Positions 17,365 through 26,080 of a stretch of DNA of 44,619 bases are shown here, one piece after another. Origin of the DNA: Pelagibius sp. (lineage in GTDB: Bacteria; Pseudomonadota; Alphaproteobacteria; Kiloniellales; Kiloniellaceae); assembly GCA_028280305.1 (NCBI GenBank), contig JANQMC010000074.1, positions 1-44,619 of the forward strand. The letters are read 5' to 3'. A model generated the notes under the pieces. It was not told the DNA's origin, ran no database searches, and worked only from the letters and a program-made list of their open reading frames with translations. Positions within the stretch are counted from its first letter, which is position 1; every line of letters begins with the position of its first letter. The position numbers were made by a program, and so were the translations under genes.

Positions 17365-18825
17365 TCACGGTACCGGTAAATTGAAGGCTGCCCAGGCCTC
17401 GACGATGTCAGGGGCATCTTGGCAGCGTACCCGGGTGGGGGCGTGGTGTATATCGACCCAGGGCATCTGACTTTCCACGCCCAAATGCCACGCGGGAGCG
17501 TTGGGTTCCGGATTGTCCAGGCTCGCAGTGTGTATCACGATCCAATCCGCCCAGTTCGGCGTTACAGAAGGCGTCAGCGGTCTGTATGTCAAACTCGATC
17601 CGCAGTTGGCACAGAACCCGCGCTCGACAAACGGAGATGACTTGTAGTACTTCGGTTCACCTTTTGTGAATCGAATAGCGTCAACAGGATATGTTGACAT
17701 TGCAACCACGGGGGCACCGGAGAACTTTTGACAAATACGGCAGTGGCAAAAATTGTTCTCGATACATGGCTTGGTGATTTCATAACGCACCTCACCACAC
17801 AAGCAGCCACCAGTGACGGGCACGTCCTTGCCGCCCTGCATATCGAACAGGGGCCGCCGCTGGGCAGTTGACGAGTTGTCTAGTAGTTTGGCGCGGTATA
17901 CGCGGACCAGCTTAGCTATATTCTTAATCTGCTGGTTGCCCCAATCGACAAAATTCACACCAACCTTGCCGTCCACCTGCTCGAAAACCGTGCCCGAGAT
18001 ATAGACACCACCTGGCTCGGCGAGTTCTTGGAGGCGTGCCGCGACGTTTACACACTCACCATAGATGTCATCTCCATCGATGATGACATCTCCAAGAGTG
18101 ATGCCAATTCGAAAGGTAATCTGACGATCATCAGGCACCTCGGCATTGCGTAGAGCCATGCCTTCCTGAATCGCGGCCCCGCATTCCACGGCATCGATGG
18201 CGCTGGCGAGGTCGACGAGAATGCCGTCGCCCATCAGCCTCACGACACGTCCGTTGTGTTCGGCAATCATCGGGACAATCAGTTCACCAAGATGGGCCCG
18301 CAACGCACCATGGGTTCCCGCCTCATCCACGCCCATGAGCCGGCTGTAACCGACAACGTCCGCGCTCAATATCGCGGTGATTCTGCGTTGGACACAGTCA
18401 CTTGGCGGAGCAGGAAGCGCCTGCGCATCGCGGCGTGGTTCAGCTGCGAGCATGCGGACTACCGGCACGTAACTTCCCTTGGGGATCTCCAAGCGAATCG
18501 GATCAGCCTGACCTTCGCATTCGTAGTACTGCTTCAGTTTGGAACGCAGCCTGCTCGCCTCAACCCGAACGATCGAGCTGGTTTTCGGGTCAAAGGTTTC
18601 GTCCTTTTGGAAAACTTCCTGGGCGACGGTGTATTCCTTAACCCGCTCACCACGTCCGGCGAGCACTTCCTCGATTACAAAACACAAGAAGTCCTTCATG
18701 CGGAGGGACTGCTGGAACCCTGGGCTCGTTACAATCTTCTCCACATGCGCCCTGACCGTCGCGGCCGTGGGTGCGGGCGGATGATGGTGCAACTCTCCAT
18801 CTGAATATTGTGGAAACTCTGTCAT
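17365..18825 (-). CDS. Winged-helix / class III nucleotide cyclase / GFA zinc domain fusion protein
   Basis: This is a three-part protein of 486 residues. Residues 20-125 form the DNA-binding-like domain often placed before cyclases or TPRs (VREYT-like region then IVRVEASRLRSKLKQYY and IPKGSYVPV). Residues 148-312 are a class III adenylate/guanylate cyclase with the two metal aspartates at Asp156 (ILSADVVGYS) and Asp200 (MGDGI) and the IYGECVNVAARL motif. Residues 335-486 are a GFA/CENP-V domain with its zinc cysteines: CLC (341, 343), CHCRIC (360, 362, 365) and CANCG (405, 408). GFA proteins normally stand alone. No membrane segment is visible, so it is probably cytoplasmic. It likely makes cAMP or cGMP; the role of the GFA part is unknown. 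Confidence 0.9.
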   Translation of the reverse strand: MTEFPQYSDGELHHHPPAPTAATVRAHVEKIVTSPGFQQSLRMKDFLCFVIEEVLAGRGERVKEYTVAQEVFQKDETFDPKTSSIVRVEASRLRSKLKQYYECEGQADPIRLEIPKGSYVPVVRMLAAEPRRDAQALPAPPSDCVQRRITAILSADVVGYSRLMGVDEAGTHGALRAHLGELIVPMIAEHNGRVVRLMGDGILVDLASAIDAVECGAAIQEGMALRNAEVPDDRQITFRIGITLGDVIIDGDDIYGECVNVAARLQELAEPGGVYISGTVFEQVDGKVGVNFVDWGNQQIKNIAKLVRVYRAKLLDNSSTAQRRPLFDMQGGKDVPVTGGCLCGEVRYEITKPCIENNFCHCRICQKFSGAPVVAMSTYPVDAIRFTKGEPKYYKSSPFVERGFCANCGSSLTYRPLTPSVTPNWADWIVIHTASLDNPEPNAPAWHLGVESQMPWVDIHHAPTRVRCQDAPDIVEAWAAFNLPVP

Positions 18826-19475
18826 GGCCTCTCGCTAGACACTGCTTTGAACCTTCGAACGTATCGACGCCGTAAGGAACGTAATTGCACTGCGTGGTGA
18901 TCATGAGGAAGTTGATAGCGAACAACCGCCCGTAACCCACATGGCGCCCTGTTGTCCTTGTGTCGCTTTTCCAACTTAGCGATCTCTGCTGAATGACCCG
19001 CTGTTTTCCAAGAAAGGGCGGAGGTCGAGGAGCGAACAAGACGACACATGCGAATCCGGCCTCACCTTCGACGGACCCAAGGTGCAAGGGAGTTGTCACT
19101 CCTCAACTTCAATGGCATGAGTGTTGCGCCCTGAGGGTTGGCACATCGGCCAGGGCCTACCTGTCCTCGGTCCGGATACCCCTGCAATTGAGTGGAACGA
19201 ATGCGGTCTGTTCCGTGCGTAGTCACACTCGGTTCCCCACATCTCGACCCCATATCTTGCTCACCAAAACCAGTCTCGGTAACCATGACCTGGCAGCGGG
19301 TCGTCATCCGCTGGACACCAAGGTCTCGGCTCCTCCTAGGTTATTTGCGCGGTGGCAGGGCCGGCCGACCCGCCAGGTTTTCAAGTGCCTTGGCGGGCCG
19401 GCCGGCTGCAGAGATCAGCTGCTTGGCAGAGGCGCAGCCGATTTCATAACCGGATGCTAAACACCGGCATCGAGC
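18826..19475 (-). other. 650-bp gap without a supported gene
   Basis: Short open frames exist on both strands, but none has a recognisable motif, good ribosome site or consistent codon pattern. The part nearest 18826 should hold the promoter of the cyclase gene. A strong hairpin lies at 19360-19406. No transposase remnant could be identified with confidence. Confidence 0.6.
19360..19406 (-). terminator. Strong hairpin downstream of the thioesterase gene
   Basis: An imperfect inverted repeat of about 18 bp (left arm starting GCCGGCCGACCCGCCA, right arm ending GGCGGGCCGGCCGGC) flanks a loop of about 10 nt. The one internal mismatch becomes a U-G pair only in the minus-strand transcript, so it suits transcription from the thioesterase gene, whose stop lies about 70 nt upstream. 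No U-tract follows. Confidence 0.5.
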
Positions 19476-20015
19476 CTACCCGCCATGAAGTAAGAGTCGT
19501 CCAGGCACGGAAACCAGATCCTGACGGGAGTCTATCTCCAAGTGGTCCCGCTCTGCGTTCCGAACCTGTTGCGGCTGCCCTTCGGCATCTATGGCGACAA
19601 ATGTAAACCGGCCTTCGGTGACCTTAATCCCCTGGGGCCGCTCATGCCTCGATGTCCAGACTTCGACATAAAGGCAAAGTGATGTTTCGCCGATTTTTTC
19701 AAGGTCAGTATAGCAGCAGACAGTATCCCCTACCTTTATTGGCCGGAGCAGTGTCATAGAATCGACGGCTAGCGTGACGACCGGACCCTGGGCAATCTTT
19801 TCGGCTGCAATTGTGCCAGCGGAGTCCATCTGAGACATGATCCAACCGCCGAAGATGTTGCCAGAGGGGTTGGTATTGGTAGGCAAAGCCCAGGTGCGAA
19901 TGGTGAGCTCTCCTCTGGGCCGTGGTTTGTCGCGACACGCATCGGCTTCGTCGATCTCGCTTCCATTGATCATCCGCTGACTCGTAACGCCAAGTCTCTT
20001 AGTTTCGATATTCAT
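19476..20015 (-). CDS. Acyl-CoA thioesterase, YciA-like hotdog fold
   Basis: This enzyme probably hydrolyses acyl-CoA thioesters in the cytoplasm. The 179-residue product contains the hotdog helix and catalytic region PTNTNPSGNIFGGWIMSQMD, the TLAVDSMTLLRPIKVGD stretch and a final strand VTEGRFTFVAID, as in YciA/BACH single-domain enzymes. About 45 residues precede the fold, longer than usual, and the C-terminus also runs past it. The ATG at 20015 was chosen for an AAGGA site 7 nt upstream; further ATGs exist at 20039 and 20057. Confidence 0.88.
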   Translation of the reverse strand: MNIETKRLGVTSQRMINGSEIDEADACRDKPRPRGELTIRTWALPTNTNPSGNIFGGWIMSQMDSAGTIAAEKIAQGPVVTLAVDSMTLLRPIKVGDTVCCYTDLEKIGETSLCLYVEVWTSRHERPQGIKVTEGRFTFVAIDAEGQPQQVRNAERDHLEIDSRQDLVSVPGRLLLHGG

Positions 20016-20686
20016 CACGTTTTCCTTTTGGTTCTCCATCTCCTCTAGCTTCTGCAAATGAATCTAAACGACCGACCCTTTCGTTCTTCGAACAGTCATC
20101 ACAGGCGCCCAGTACCGAGCGCACCACCGACTGCTTGAGTGGAGTAACTTAGACTGCGGGTTGAAGAGTGTGGGAGTTTGAAGGGGTTTCAAGAAGTTAG
20201 CTCTCAATATAATTAATTGAAATTGAACAGATTTCTACAGTCTGATGACAGTAATCATAACGTATCGGTAGAATGTTACGCTCCCCCCTTGGCTGGCGCA
20301 GGCTGGAAAGCTCCCCTCGGATCAGCGGATCGCAGGGGTGCTGAGCGCGGCTGACAACGATGCACGTGGCTACGGGCGCAGGTCTCCCGAACCTGCCGCG
20401 GTGCCCCGCTCCAACTCACGTTGCGTTTTTGTTGGCGCAATACAGTTGCTCGAACGTTGTTGCCAGCGTTGTGCGACCGGTTGTGCTAACACCAGAGAAC
20501 CGTTGTTTTTGAGGTCGAAGCTGCGCATAAACCGAGCAAGCGATCTGATACGCGTAACGCTGCGCTGCGGCCGCCGCCAGGCCGGAGGCACAGCTGCTTC
20601 CGAGAATCACCTCGGAAGAATCCTGTACCGCAAGAACCGTAAACACAGTCCATTGCAGTGCCTTGTAGCAGAATCTGGAGAAGCGC
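20016..20686. other. 670-bp gap without a supported gene
   Basis: The part from about 20160 to 20280 is AT-rich and probably contains the promoter of the minus-strand thioesterase gene. From 20338 onward several short overlapping frames appear on both strands, none with a recognisable motif. It may be decayed coding sequence, but I cannot show this. Confidence 0.55.
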
Positions 20687-22258
20687 TTAGATCCCGTATT
20701 CGGCTAGAAAGCTCGCCACGGCATCCATGCAGGTTCGCCACGCGGGCTCATAGTCCACGAGAACGTGGTTGCGGCTCTCAAGCGGCACGAAGTGAGCGTT
20801 AGGAATACCCGAAGCCACGGCCCGTCCCTGTTCAAGTGGAATGCGCTGATCGTGCTTTGAATGGAGTACGATCGTCGGCGCCCTGACCTGACCGAGCTCG
20901 TCGCGTACGTCAATGTCGCCGAAGGCGTCCTGAAAGCGCGCGGCATTCCGCGGCGAGGTCGTTAGGCGCTGGAACTCGTCGAACCAGGCGAGTTCCTCGG
21001 CCGCGGCATCGGGCATGAAGGTCTGTGAAAAGATATGCCGATAGGCGGGGTTATCCGTTCCCCAGCCGAGTTCTGTCAGAGTTCGAACGGCCTCCCGCCG
21101 AGCCCTCTCTTCCGGACTTGCGAGGTGGCACCACCCGGCGGCGTAGCTCCCGATCAGGATTAACCCCGAAACGCGCTCGGGATGCCGCACGGCGTATTCG
21201 ATGGACACGGCGGCCCCCTGGGAAATGCCGAGCAGCGGGAACCGCTCCAAGGCCAGCTTGTCGGCCACCACCTCAAGGTCTTCGACGAAGGCGTTGAAGC
21301 TCAGGTCCTTCACCTCCCAGTCTGACAGGCCGCAGCCGCGCTCGTCGTAGCGGATCAAGGTCCGCGTGCGCGCAATCTCGGAAAAGCACGCACCCCAGAT
21401 GGGACTCGTCCAATCAAACTCGAGATGCGTTAGCCAGTTGGCCGCCTTCAGAAGGGGCGGGCCCGACCCGAGCGTTGCGTAGGCAATCTTGGCCCCGTCC
21501 GATACCTCGCAGAAGCCAATGCGTTGCCGGCGAAGCGGCTGTGCACTCCTAGGTAACAGCGGCAGGTTCGCGTCGGCCGCAGCACCGAGCATGCGTGTTG
21601 GCACCGCGCGCGAACCGGCCGTGGCGCCCCGTGGCCGCTCCAAGGCTGTCGCCTCTGGATCGGCGTCGCGCCAGAGACGCATCCATTTCGCCGCGGAGAC
21701 TGCGCAGACACCGGAATGCGTGGCCAACAGTTGGAGAACTCTGACCCGTGCCGCGCGCGCGTCCTCTCGCTCCGCCGCAAGCCAGGAGTTGAATACCTCG
21801 TCCCCCGCGCCATCAAGACCATCAAGCAGCACTGCGTCCAGCTGCAGCGCCATGTCTTCAAGCTCCGTGACCGTCAACTCCTTGGCACTCCGCCGCAGCT
21901 TCGCGTGGACATCACGGATGTCGATGCGGGCTCCCTCGGCATCCAAAGCGACGCGCTCGCGGTCTGCGACGATCCGCAGCCGGTCAGGACCGTCGACCAC
22001 CTTGCGCAGCTTTGTGAGCGACCAGCGTAGGGCTGCCTTGGGGTCGTCAGGCAGATCCCAGAACAGCTCGCAGAGACGTTCTCTCCGGTGAGGGCGCCCT
22101 GTCGCGACAAGATAAGCCAGTAATGCACGGGCCTTGCGCGAGGCCGGAAGCGGAACCTCGACGCCCTGCCGGACCACGCGCAACTCGCCCAACAGCAGAA
22201 CCTCAAGCTCTGCAGACGACTCCGCTTCCGAACAGGAAGTGCTTGGTTTTCTTCGCAT
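20687..22258 (-). CDS. SARP-type transcriptional regulator fused to an alpha/beta hydrolase
   Basis: The 523-residue protein joins a regulator to an enzyme. Residues 17-90 form an OmpR/SARP winged helix (LLGELRVVRQG, then RKARALLAYLVATGRPHRRE), and residues about 112-200 form a BTAD-like helical region. Residues about 245-523 are an alpha/beta hydrolase with a complete triad: Ser346 in GISQG, Asp470 in SKHDQRIP and His498 in SRNHVLVD. Similar hydrolase domains are found joined to HTH regulators and nucleotide cyclases in other bacteria. It is divergent from a cytochrome P450, which is its most likely target. The hydrolase may sense or process a ligand; this is inference. Confidence 0.9.
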   Translation of the reverse strand: MRRKPSTSCSEAESSAELEVLLLGELRVVRQGVEVPLPASRKARALLAYLVATGRPHRRERLCELFWDLPDDPKAALRWSLTKLRKVVDGPDRLRIVADRERVALDAEGARIDIRDVHAKLRRSAKELTVTELEDMALQLDAVLLDGLDGAGDEVFNSWLAAEREDARAARVRVLQLLATHSGVCAVSAAKWMRLWRDADPEATALERPRGATAGSRAVPTRMLGAAADANLPLLPRSAQPLRRQRIGFCEVSDGAKIAYATLGSGPPLLKAANWLTHLEFDWTSPIWGACFSEIARTRTLIRYDERGCGLSDWEVKDLSFNAFVEDLEVVADKLALERFPLLGISQGAAVSIEYAVRHPERVSGLILIGSYAAGWCHLASPEERARREAVRTLTELGWGTDNPAYRHIFSQTFMPDAAAEELAWFDEFQRLTTSPRNAARFQDAFGDIDVRDELGQVRAPTIVLHSKHDQRIPLEQGRAVASGIPNAHFVPLESRNHVLVDYEPAWRTCMDAVASFLAEYGI

Positions 22259-22352
22259 AAATACTATTCGACCCTAAAAATAATCACCCATAGATTGAAA
22301 ATTCAGGCGCGCCTTTGCAGCAAAACCGATACTCTCAACAGTCTCTTGCTGC

Positions 22353-22374
22353 ACGGACAGCGCCAAATGTCCGT
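22353..22374. promoter_or_regulatory. Candidate operator: 7-bp perfect inverted repeat between regulator and P450
   Basis: ACGGACA (22353-22359) and TGTCCGT (22368-22374) form a perfect inverted repeat with an 8-bp spacer. It lies inside the 344-bp divergent intergenic region 22259-22602, where a SARP/OmpR-type regulator would be expected to bind. No other feature was recognised in that gap. Confidence 0.45.
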
Positions 22375-22602
22375 TCGGCTCGCCTCCCGCGACTACTTAC
22401 GCGGGCTTCCCACGATAAGCGACGGAAATCACGAAAAAAAATGTCACGGTGTGGCAAATACCACCATCCCGACAACGCTCACCACAACGCTTAAATGTGA
22501 AAGAGGCCCCCTCGCCGCAACACACTGGCGGCCGTCTGCCCTGCGCGCCAGGAACTGCGGCCGGACCATATCGACGCCACAACCATAGAGCCGAGCAAAA
22601 TC

Positions 22603-23820
22603 ATGAACAAACGTACCCAGAGTGTTGCGGCACATCCTCGCACCATCGACCCGACCACCTTGAACGACACCCCTCACACCCGCCTTGCCGAGCTGCGGCA
22701 AGAGACGCCTCTGGTACAGCTTGGCCCCAATCAGTATCTCGTGCTCCGCGCCGAACACGTCGTGCCGCTTTTCATCGACCCGAGAACACGCCAGATCGAG
22801 GGTCCGGAGTTCGTGGCTCTTCACCAGATTCCCGACGGGACCCTGGCACAATTTCTTTCAGACCTCTTCCTGTTCTCGAACGGCACGGCGCACCGCGCGA
22901 AGCGCAGCCTCTTTGCCCGCAGCTTTGCCCATCGGGTCATGCGGGACGCGCGCGGCCAGATCCGCACGGTCGCCGATGAGATCGTCGCCAGTCTGCCACG
23001 CGGTAAGAGCTTCGACTTTGTCGAAGGCATGGCGGCCCGCGTCCCGGCCGATATGATTGCCGCGATCCTGGGGTTACCCAGGTGCGATTCCCGATACTTC
23101 GCAGCGCTCGTGTACAGTGTCGCCCGCGCATTTTCACCGATCTATCCACACGAGCATCACCAGGAGATCGAGAACGCCGCCGGAGAGCTTTATGATTATG
23201 TCGAGCAACAGCTTTCTTTGCGCATGACCGCCCCTGAGGACGACCTGCTTACAGCCCTGGTCACGGACTGGCAGGCTGAGCGGGGCATCCGTTTCGAGAG
23301 TCTTGTCTTCCAGGTCGTCGGCCTAATCATCGGCGGCAGCGACACCACGCGCGCGTCCTTTGCAATGCTGGTCGCTCTTCTGCTCCAGCGCCCCGGTGAC
23401 TGGGCCGCCCTCCGTTCCGACCCCACCTTGATCGCGGGCGCGGTAAACGAGGGGATGCGCTATGACCCCTCGGTCGGCTCGGTCCCACGAGTGACAAAGG
23501 CCCCGATCAAGTTCGACGGCATCGACCTGCCGCCGGGCACAGTGCTCCGTCTCAGCACGATGTCGGCGATGCGGGACCCAGCACTCTATCTCGATCCGGA
23601 CCATTTCAACATTCGCCGCACCGATCATCCGCGCCTCCATATGGTTTTCGGCCTCGGCCCGCATCGCTGTATCGGTGACATGCTGGCGCGGATCGAAATG
23701 GAGGAGAGCCTCTCCGCCGTCCTCGACGCGGCGCCGGGGATCGAACTGGAAACACTGCCGCGCATGCTCGGCTTCGGTGGACTCCGTCAGATCACCCCAA
23801 TGCACGTCCGCATCCCGTAA
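22603..23820 (+). CDS. Cytochrome P450
   Basis: This is a heme monooxygenase of 405 residues, soluble bacterial class. The I-helix oxygen-activation motif GGSDTT is at 244-249, the K-helix Glu283-x-x-Arg286 pair is in NEGMRYDP, and the heme-binding loop FGLGPHRCIG has the axial thiolate at Cys356. No ferredoxin or reductase gene is adjacent, so electron donors must come from elsewhere. The substrate is unknown. It is divergent from a SARP/hydrolase regulator. Confidence 0.95.
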   Translation: MNKRTQSVAAHPRTIDPTTLNDTPHTRLAELRQETPLVQLGPNQYLVLRAEHVVPLFIDPRTRQIEGPEFVALHQIPDGTLAQFLSDLFLFSNGTAHRAKRSLFARSFAHRVMRDARGQIRTVADEIVASLPRGKSFDFVEGMAARVPADMIAAILGLPRCDSRYFAALVYSVARAFSPIYPHEHHQEIENAAGELYDYVEQQLSLRMTAPEDDLLTALVTDWQAERGIRFESLVFQVVGLIIGGSDTTRASFAMLVALLLQRPGDWAALRSDPTLIAGAVNEGMRYDPSVGSVPRVTKAPIKFDGIDLPPGTVLRLSTMSAMRDPALYLDPDHFNIRRTDHPRLHMVFGLGPHRCIGDMLARIEMEESLSAVLDAAPGIELETLPRMLGFGGLRQITPMHVRIP

Positions 23821-24047
23821 CCAAGGCCTTCATGAGACAGCCCTTGGTATTGGCGCCGGTCCGATCTTCTGAGCCCAATCAGCGCTTTGGGGCGAGTTGA
23901 GCCTACAGGACAGGCGGATTTCGATGCTGGTGAAGCTTCCTTGCCGGCACCGCAGAAGCGCCAAAACCGCATGGTGTGATGCCTGCACGAGCCCGCGAAT
24001 GTGACATAAAACAATCAGCCACCACCTCTGGCTTTCGGGAGCGCGGC

Positions 24048-25016
24048 CTATGCCTGGCTGCGGTGGGCGAAGGCCTTGGCAAAGCGCCAGGTCAGATAGT
24101 CACCGCAGGTCGTCGCTTCGTAGTCTGTTTCGACATCCGCACCGAAGACCTGGCGGGGGTCGATCACGGTCTGCGGTTCCGGATCGTAAGCCAGCACCAG
24201 AGACAGGCGTTCGCGCCCTGAAGTATTGACCACGCGGTGGGGCGTCGAACGGTAGGCGTCATTGGTCCAGCGGGCGAGGAGATCGCCGACATTGACGATC
24301 AGGCTGCCCGGGATCGGCGGCGCGGCGACCCAGCGGCCCCGGACGTCCCGCACCTCCAATCCGCCGACATCGTCCTGCGCCAAGACGGTCAATACGCCGA
24401 AGTCCGTATGGGGCGCCACCCCGAAACGATCGCCGTCGCCGTCGGCCGGCTGGGGCGGATAATAAACGAAGGAGGCGCGGCTCATGGGTTGGGCCGTTGT
24501 CTTCAGAAAAAAGTCGGCCGGTTTACCGAGCCCCAAGGCGAAGCCCTGCATCAGGGTGTGGGCAACGGCGTGTGCGGCCTCGAAGTAGGCCATGGCTTTC
24601 GGCCGCAGAGCGGGCTGGAAGTCCGGCCAGAGGTTGGCGCCCCGCAGCGAATGATCATCCGGCACCGCCCCGTCCGCTGCTTCATAGCCCCAGAGGAAGC
24701 TCTCCTTCAGGTCCGGTTTGGCGTCATCCTGCATCTTGGCACCGCCCTGCCCCAGCCAGCCCCGATGGCTGGCGCTGATGCGCAGTTGCCCTTTCTGTTC
24801 CTCCGGAGCACGAAAGAAAGCCAAGGCTTCGCTTCGGGCTTCGGCCAGGACCGCCTCGGGGATCCCGTGATTGCTGATGTAGATGAAACCGACCTCGCGG
24901 CTGGCGCGATGCAGGGAATCGGCCACGGCCTGGGCGCCATCGCCCGCCCGCAAAGGGGCGATATCGACCACGGGAATGGCCGCCCGATCAAGCGCCTGTC
25001 CGGCCTCAAGGGTCAT
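24048..25016 (-). CDS. 2-Oxoglutarate/Fe(II)-dependent oxygenase, isopenicillin-N-synthase-like
   Basis: The 322-residue protein has the DIOX_N domain (residues 14-130; SREVGFIYISNHGIP) and a 2OG-FeII oxygenase core. The iron ligands are His203 and Asp205 (APHTDFG) and His260 (STPHRVVN), with the 2-oxoglutarate-binding Arg270-x-Ser272 (RERLSL). All catalytic residues are intact. The substrate cannot be told from sequence. It is divergent from the oxyanion regulator with a 118-bp gap, and no co-transcribed partner is present. Confidence 0.92.
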   Translation of the reverse strand: MTLEAGQALDRAAIPVVDIAPLRAGDGAQAVADSLHRASREVGFIYISNHGIPEAVLAEARSEALAFFRAPEEQKGQLRISASHRGWLGQGGAKMQDDAKPDLKESFLWGYEAADGAVPDDHSLRGANLWPDFQPALRPKAMAYFEAAHAVAHTLMQGFALGLGKPADFFLKTTAQPMSRASFVYYPPQPADGDGDRFGVAPHTDFGVLTVLAQDDVGGLEVRDVRGRWVAAPPIPGSLIVNVGDLLARWTNDAYRSTPHRVVNTSGRERLSLVLAYDPEPQTVIDPRQVFGADVETDYEATTCGDYLTWRFAKAFAHRSQA

Positions 25017-25134
25017 TTGAGCCTCGGTTTCTCAGAGTTGGGACACCTCTTGTCTTTAGCATCAGCGGCTTCTTCGTTCAAATTGGCCGCACCACGCCCT
25101 TCCCTTGGGCGCGGTATCGGTCTAATCCTGTGGG

Positions 25135-26064
25135 ATGAGCGAACTTGAGAACTCACCGGCATTTTTGACCACCAAAGAGGTGGCGGCGCTGCTGCGCGTA
25201 AAGGAACGCAAGGTTTATGACATGGCTGCAGAGGGGGAAATCCCCTGCCGCCGCCTGACCGGCAAGCTGCTGTTCCCCCGGCAGGAGCTGGAATCCTGGC
25301 TTTCCGGTGCCCCAGCCCCCGCCACCACTGCAGCCGCCACTGGCGACGGCCCCACAAGCGGTACCTGGTCCGTTGCCCGCGCCGACATCATTGCCGGCAG
25401 CCACGACCCGCTGCTCGACTGGGCGATCCGTGAATCGGGGTCGGGCCTCGCCAGCTTCTTCGACGGCTCTCTCGACGGCCTGACACGTGTTGCAGCCGGC
25501 AAGGCCGCTGCCGCCGGCGTCCATATCTTCGAAACCGGGCACGATGGCTGGAACCGCGATCATGTCGCAGCCGAGCTTGCCGAGCGCCCCGTCGTCCTGG
25601 TCGAGTGGGCGAAGCGCCAGCGCGGCCTCATCGTCGCAGCAGGATCGGAGCGGGAGATCACGGAAATCGGGGACCTGCGCGGGCGCCGTCTGGTTCAACG
25701 CCAGCCCACGGCCGGAACCGCCGTGCTGCTGCAACACCTCCTGGAAACCGCCGGGGTCGAGCGTGGCGCAGTCACCCTGCTGCCGGAACTGGCGCGCACG
25801 GAAACCGATGCCGCTGCGGCGGTCGCGGCCGGGCAAGCCGACGCCGCGCTCGGACTGCAATCGATGGCCCGGCAATTCGGCCTGCCCTTTGTCGCGACCA
25901 TCGAGGAGCGCTTTGATCTGGTTATTGACCGGCGCAGTTGGTTTGAGCCGCCTTTGCAGAAGCTTTTTGCCTTCAGCCGCACCGCGGCCTTTGCCGAAAA
26001 AGCCGAAGCACTGGGCGGCTACGACATTGCCGGGCTCGGAGAGGTGCACTGGAATGGGCCCTGA
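25135..26064 (+). CDS. One-component regulator: excisionase-type HTH plus periplasmic-binding-like domain
   Basis: The 309 residues combine a MerR/excisionase-like helix-turn-helix (residues 9-57; LTTKEVAALLRVKERKVYDMAAEGEIPCRRLTGK in two parts) with a PBP-like ligand domain (about 80-309) of the type related to ModA and other oxyanion binders. It has no signal peptide, so it senses in the cytoplasm. It is convergent with a ModA-like gene (16-nt gap) next to tupBCA, which suggests molybdate or tungstate as effector. Which promoter it controls is not visible. Confidence 0.9.
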   Translation: MSELENSPAFLTTKEVAALLRVKERKVYDMAAEGEIPCRRLTGKLLFPRQELESWLSGAPAPATTAAATGDGPTSGTWSVARADIIAGSHDPLLDWAIRESGSGLASFFDGSLDGLTRVAAGKAAAAGVHIFETGHDGWNRDHVAAELAERPVVLVEWAKRQRGLIVAAGSEREITEIGDLRGRRLVQRQPTAGTAVLLQHLLETAGVERGAVTLLPELARTETDAAAAVAAGQADAALGLQSMARQFGLPFVATIEERFDLVIDRRSWFEPPLQKLFAFSRTAAFAEKAEALGGYDIAGLGEVHWNGP

Positions 26065-26080
26065 AGCCTCGTCGACAGCT

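Noticed and set aside
18993..19460. A 155-codon plus-strand frame in the gap before the thioesterase gene
   Set aside because: No motif, no good ribosome site, Arg/Ser/Pro/Cys-rich composition typical of non-coding GC-rich DNA.
20338..20802. A 154-codon plus-strand frame overlapping the end of the SARP/hydrolase gene
   Set aside because: No recognisable domain, and it overlaps the 3' end of a well-supported gene on the opposite strand.
23821..23847. Hairpin-like repeat CCAAGG / CCTTGG after the P450 gene
   Set aside because: Only six or seven pairs with a bulge and no U-tract; too weak to call a terminator.
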